This document shows positions 5,015 through 5,634 of a stretch of 5,634 bases of DNA, piece after piece. Under the pieces are notes generated by a model, which was not told where the DNA came from, did not search any database, and saw nothing but the letters and a program-made list of their open reading frames with translations. The DNA is from Devosia sp. Its GTDB lineage: Bacteria; Pseudomonadota; Alphaproteobacteria; Rhizobiales; Devosiaceae. Position 1 is the first letter of the stretch. Each line of letters begins with the position of its first letter. The stretch lies in assembly GCA_016793415.1 (NCBI GenBank), contig JAEUMC010000981.1:1-5634 (forward strand). Direction: 5' to 3'. The position numbers and the translations under genes are program-made.

Positions 5015-5634
5015 CTACTCGGTGAGGTCGGTCAACACCACCGAGAGGTCGCCAGCCTCAGTGGTGACCAGCGCGCGGTAGGGGATGTAATAGCCTGCTG
5101 CCTTCAGCGGCGCATACCACACCAGAATGCGCTCGTTCTTGGCCAGGTAGGTGGTGATCTCGTTATTGGTGTAGTGCCCGGAAATCGGGGTGTAGTGCAT
5201 CGAGCACAGCACCAGCGGCCCCTGGTAGCCGGTACGCTTGGAGGTCGCGGTGTCGTCCTTGACGTATTTGAGGCTGAGATTGAAGCGCTCGACCCCGGTG
5301 AAGATCGGCATCTGGCGGTTGCACAGCTGCTGATCGAGCGCGGCGCCCTTCAGGACGAACGGCGCCAGCATGTCGTTGGCGGTGGTCAGGTGCTTCCGCT
5401 CGATCGCCACGCGGTCGATATTGTTGACGATCGGCGGAGCGACCTTGAAGGTATCCACGGTGCCGCCGGCATAGGTGACGGCCGAGGTGAAATCCTCGCC
5501 GCCGGCGCGCGTCAGGATATCGAACTTCTGCGCGGTGAGGCCCTTGGCGCCCGAGACACCGGTGGACGTGGCCTTGGCGCTGCCGCTCGCCACCAGTTGT
5601 GCCAGCCCGGTGATCTTGGCGTCGAGCACCAGCG
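5015..5634 (-). CDS. DUF3108 domain protein, C-terminal part (cut by right edge)
   Basis: The visible 205 residues run to a TAG stop at 5015-5017, and the frame is open to the right edge. A GTG at 5627-5629 falls inside the domain and is not the true start. I assign DUF3108 from the pattern CNRQMPIFTGVERFNLSL, then LCSMHYTPISGHY about 40 residues later, then YIPYRALVTTEAGDLSVVL at the end. These correspond to the family's segments of cysteine plus 'ipvfDGr.ry', 'C.v.y.PiaGh' and 'y.P.r'. The two cysteines (codons 5321-5323 and 5204-5206) are likely a disulfide pair. Rhizobial members are usually about 250-270 residues with an N-terminal signal peptide, so the missing part should hold the signal and first beta strands. 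The function is unknown; it is probably periplasmic or envelope-associated. It usually precedes the helicase gene directly, but here the small exported-protein gene stands between them. Confidence 0.88.
   Translation of the reverse strand, partial: LVLDAKITGLAQLVASGSAKATSTGVSGAKGLTAQKFDILTRAGGEDFTSAVTYAGGTVDTFKVAPPIVNNIDRVAIERKHLTTANDMLAPFVLKGAALDQQLCNRQMPIFTGVERFNLSLKYVKDDTATSKRTGYQGPLVLCSMHYTPISGHYTNNEITTYLAKNERILVWYAPLKAAGYYIPYRALVTTEAGDLSVVLTDLTE

Overview
The window looks like chromosomal DNA from a high-GC alphaproteobacterium, most likely a member of the Hyphomicrobiales (Rhizobiales). A Devosia-like organism is possible but not shown. The evidence is the GC-rich coding DNA, the protein families, and the gene order DUF3108 protein / Suv3-like helicase / S4 protein / fdxA. 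I recall this order as a conserved rhizobial neighbourhood, usually with rpmB before it and carD after it, but neither lies inside the window. All five genes are on the minus strand, so the order of transcription runs from high to low coordinates.

Layout in the direction of transcription: (1) the C-terminal 205 residues of a DUF3108 protein (5015-5634, cut by the right edge); (2) a 106-bp gap with a possible promoter and a perfect Shine-Dalgarno; (3) an unrecognised 134-residue exported protein (4504-4908); (4) a 617-bp non-coding stretch (3887-4503) of lower GC, rich in inverted repeats, with a short direct repeat over the preceding stop codon and a CtrA-like sequence; (5) a 1046-residue superfamily 2 helicase of the Suv3 type (746-3886) with a long low-complexity, basic C-terminal tail; (6) six bases on, a 124-residue S4-domain RNA-binding protein of the Hsp15/HslR class starting at TTG (365-739); (7) a 145-bp gap with a weak promoter candidate; (8) the first 73 residues of the seven-iron ferredoxin FdxA (1-219, cut by the left edge).

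Functionally, the helicase and the S4 protein form a probable translationally coupled pair acting on structured RNA or ribosomal particles. FdxA is a housekeeping electron carrier. The DUF3108 protein and the small exported protein probably act in the cell envelope, but their functions are unknown.

I see no mobile element, CRISPR array, tRNA, rRNA or defence system. The least explained parts are the 617-bp gap and the small exported protein next to it. The rest is conserved core genome.
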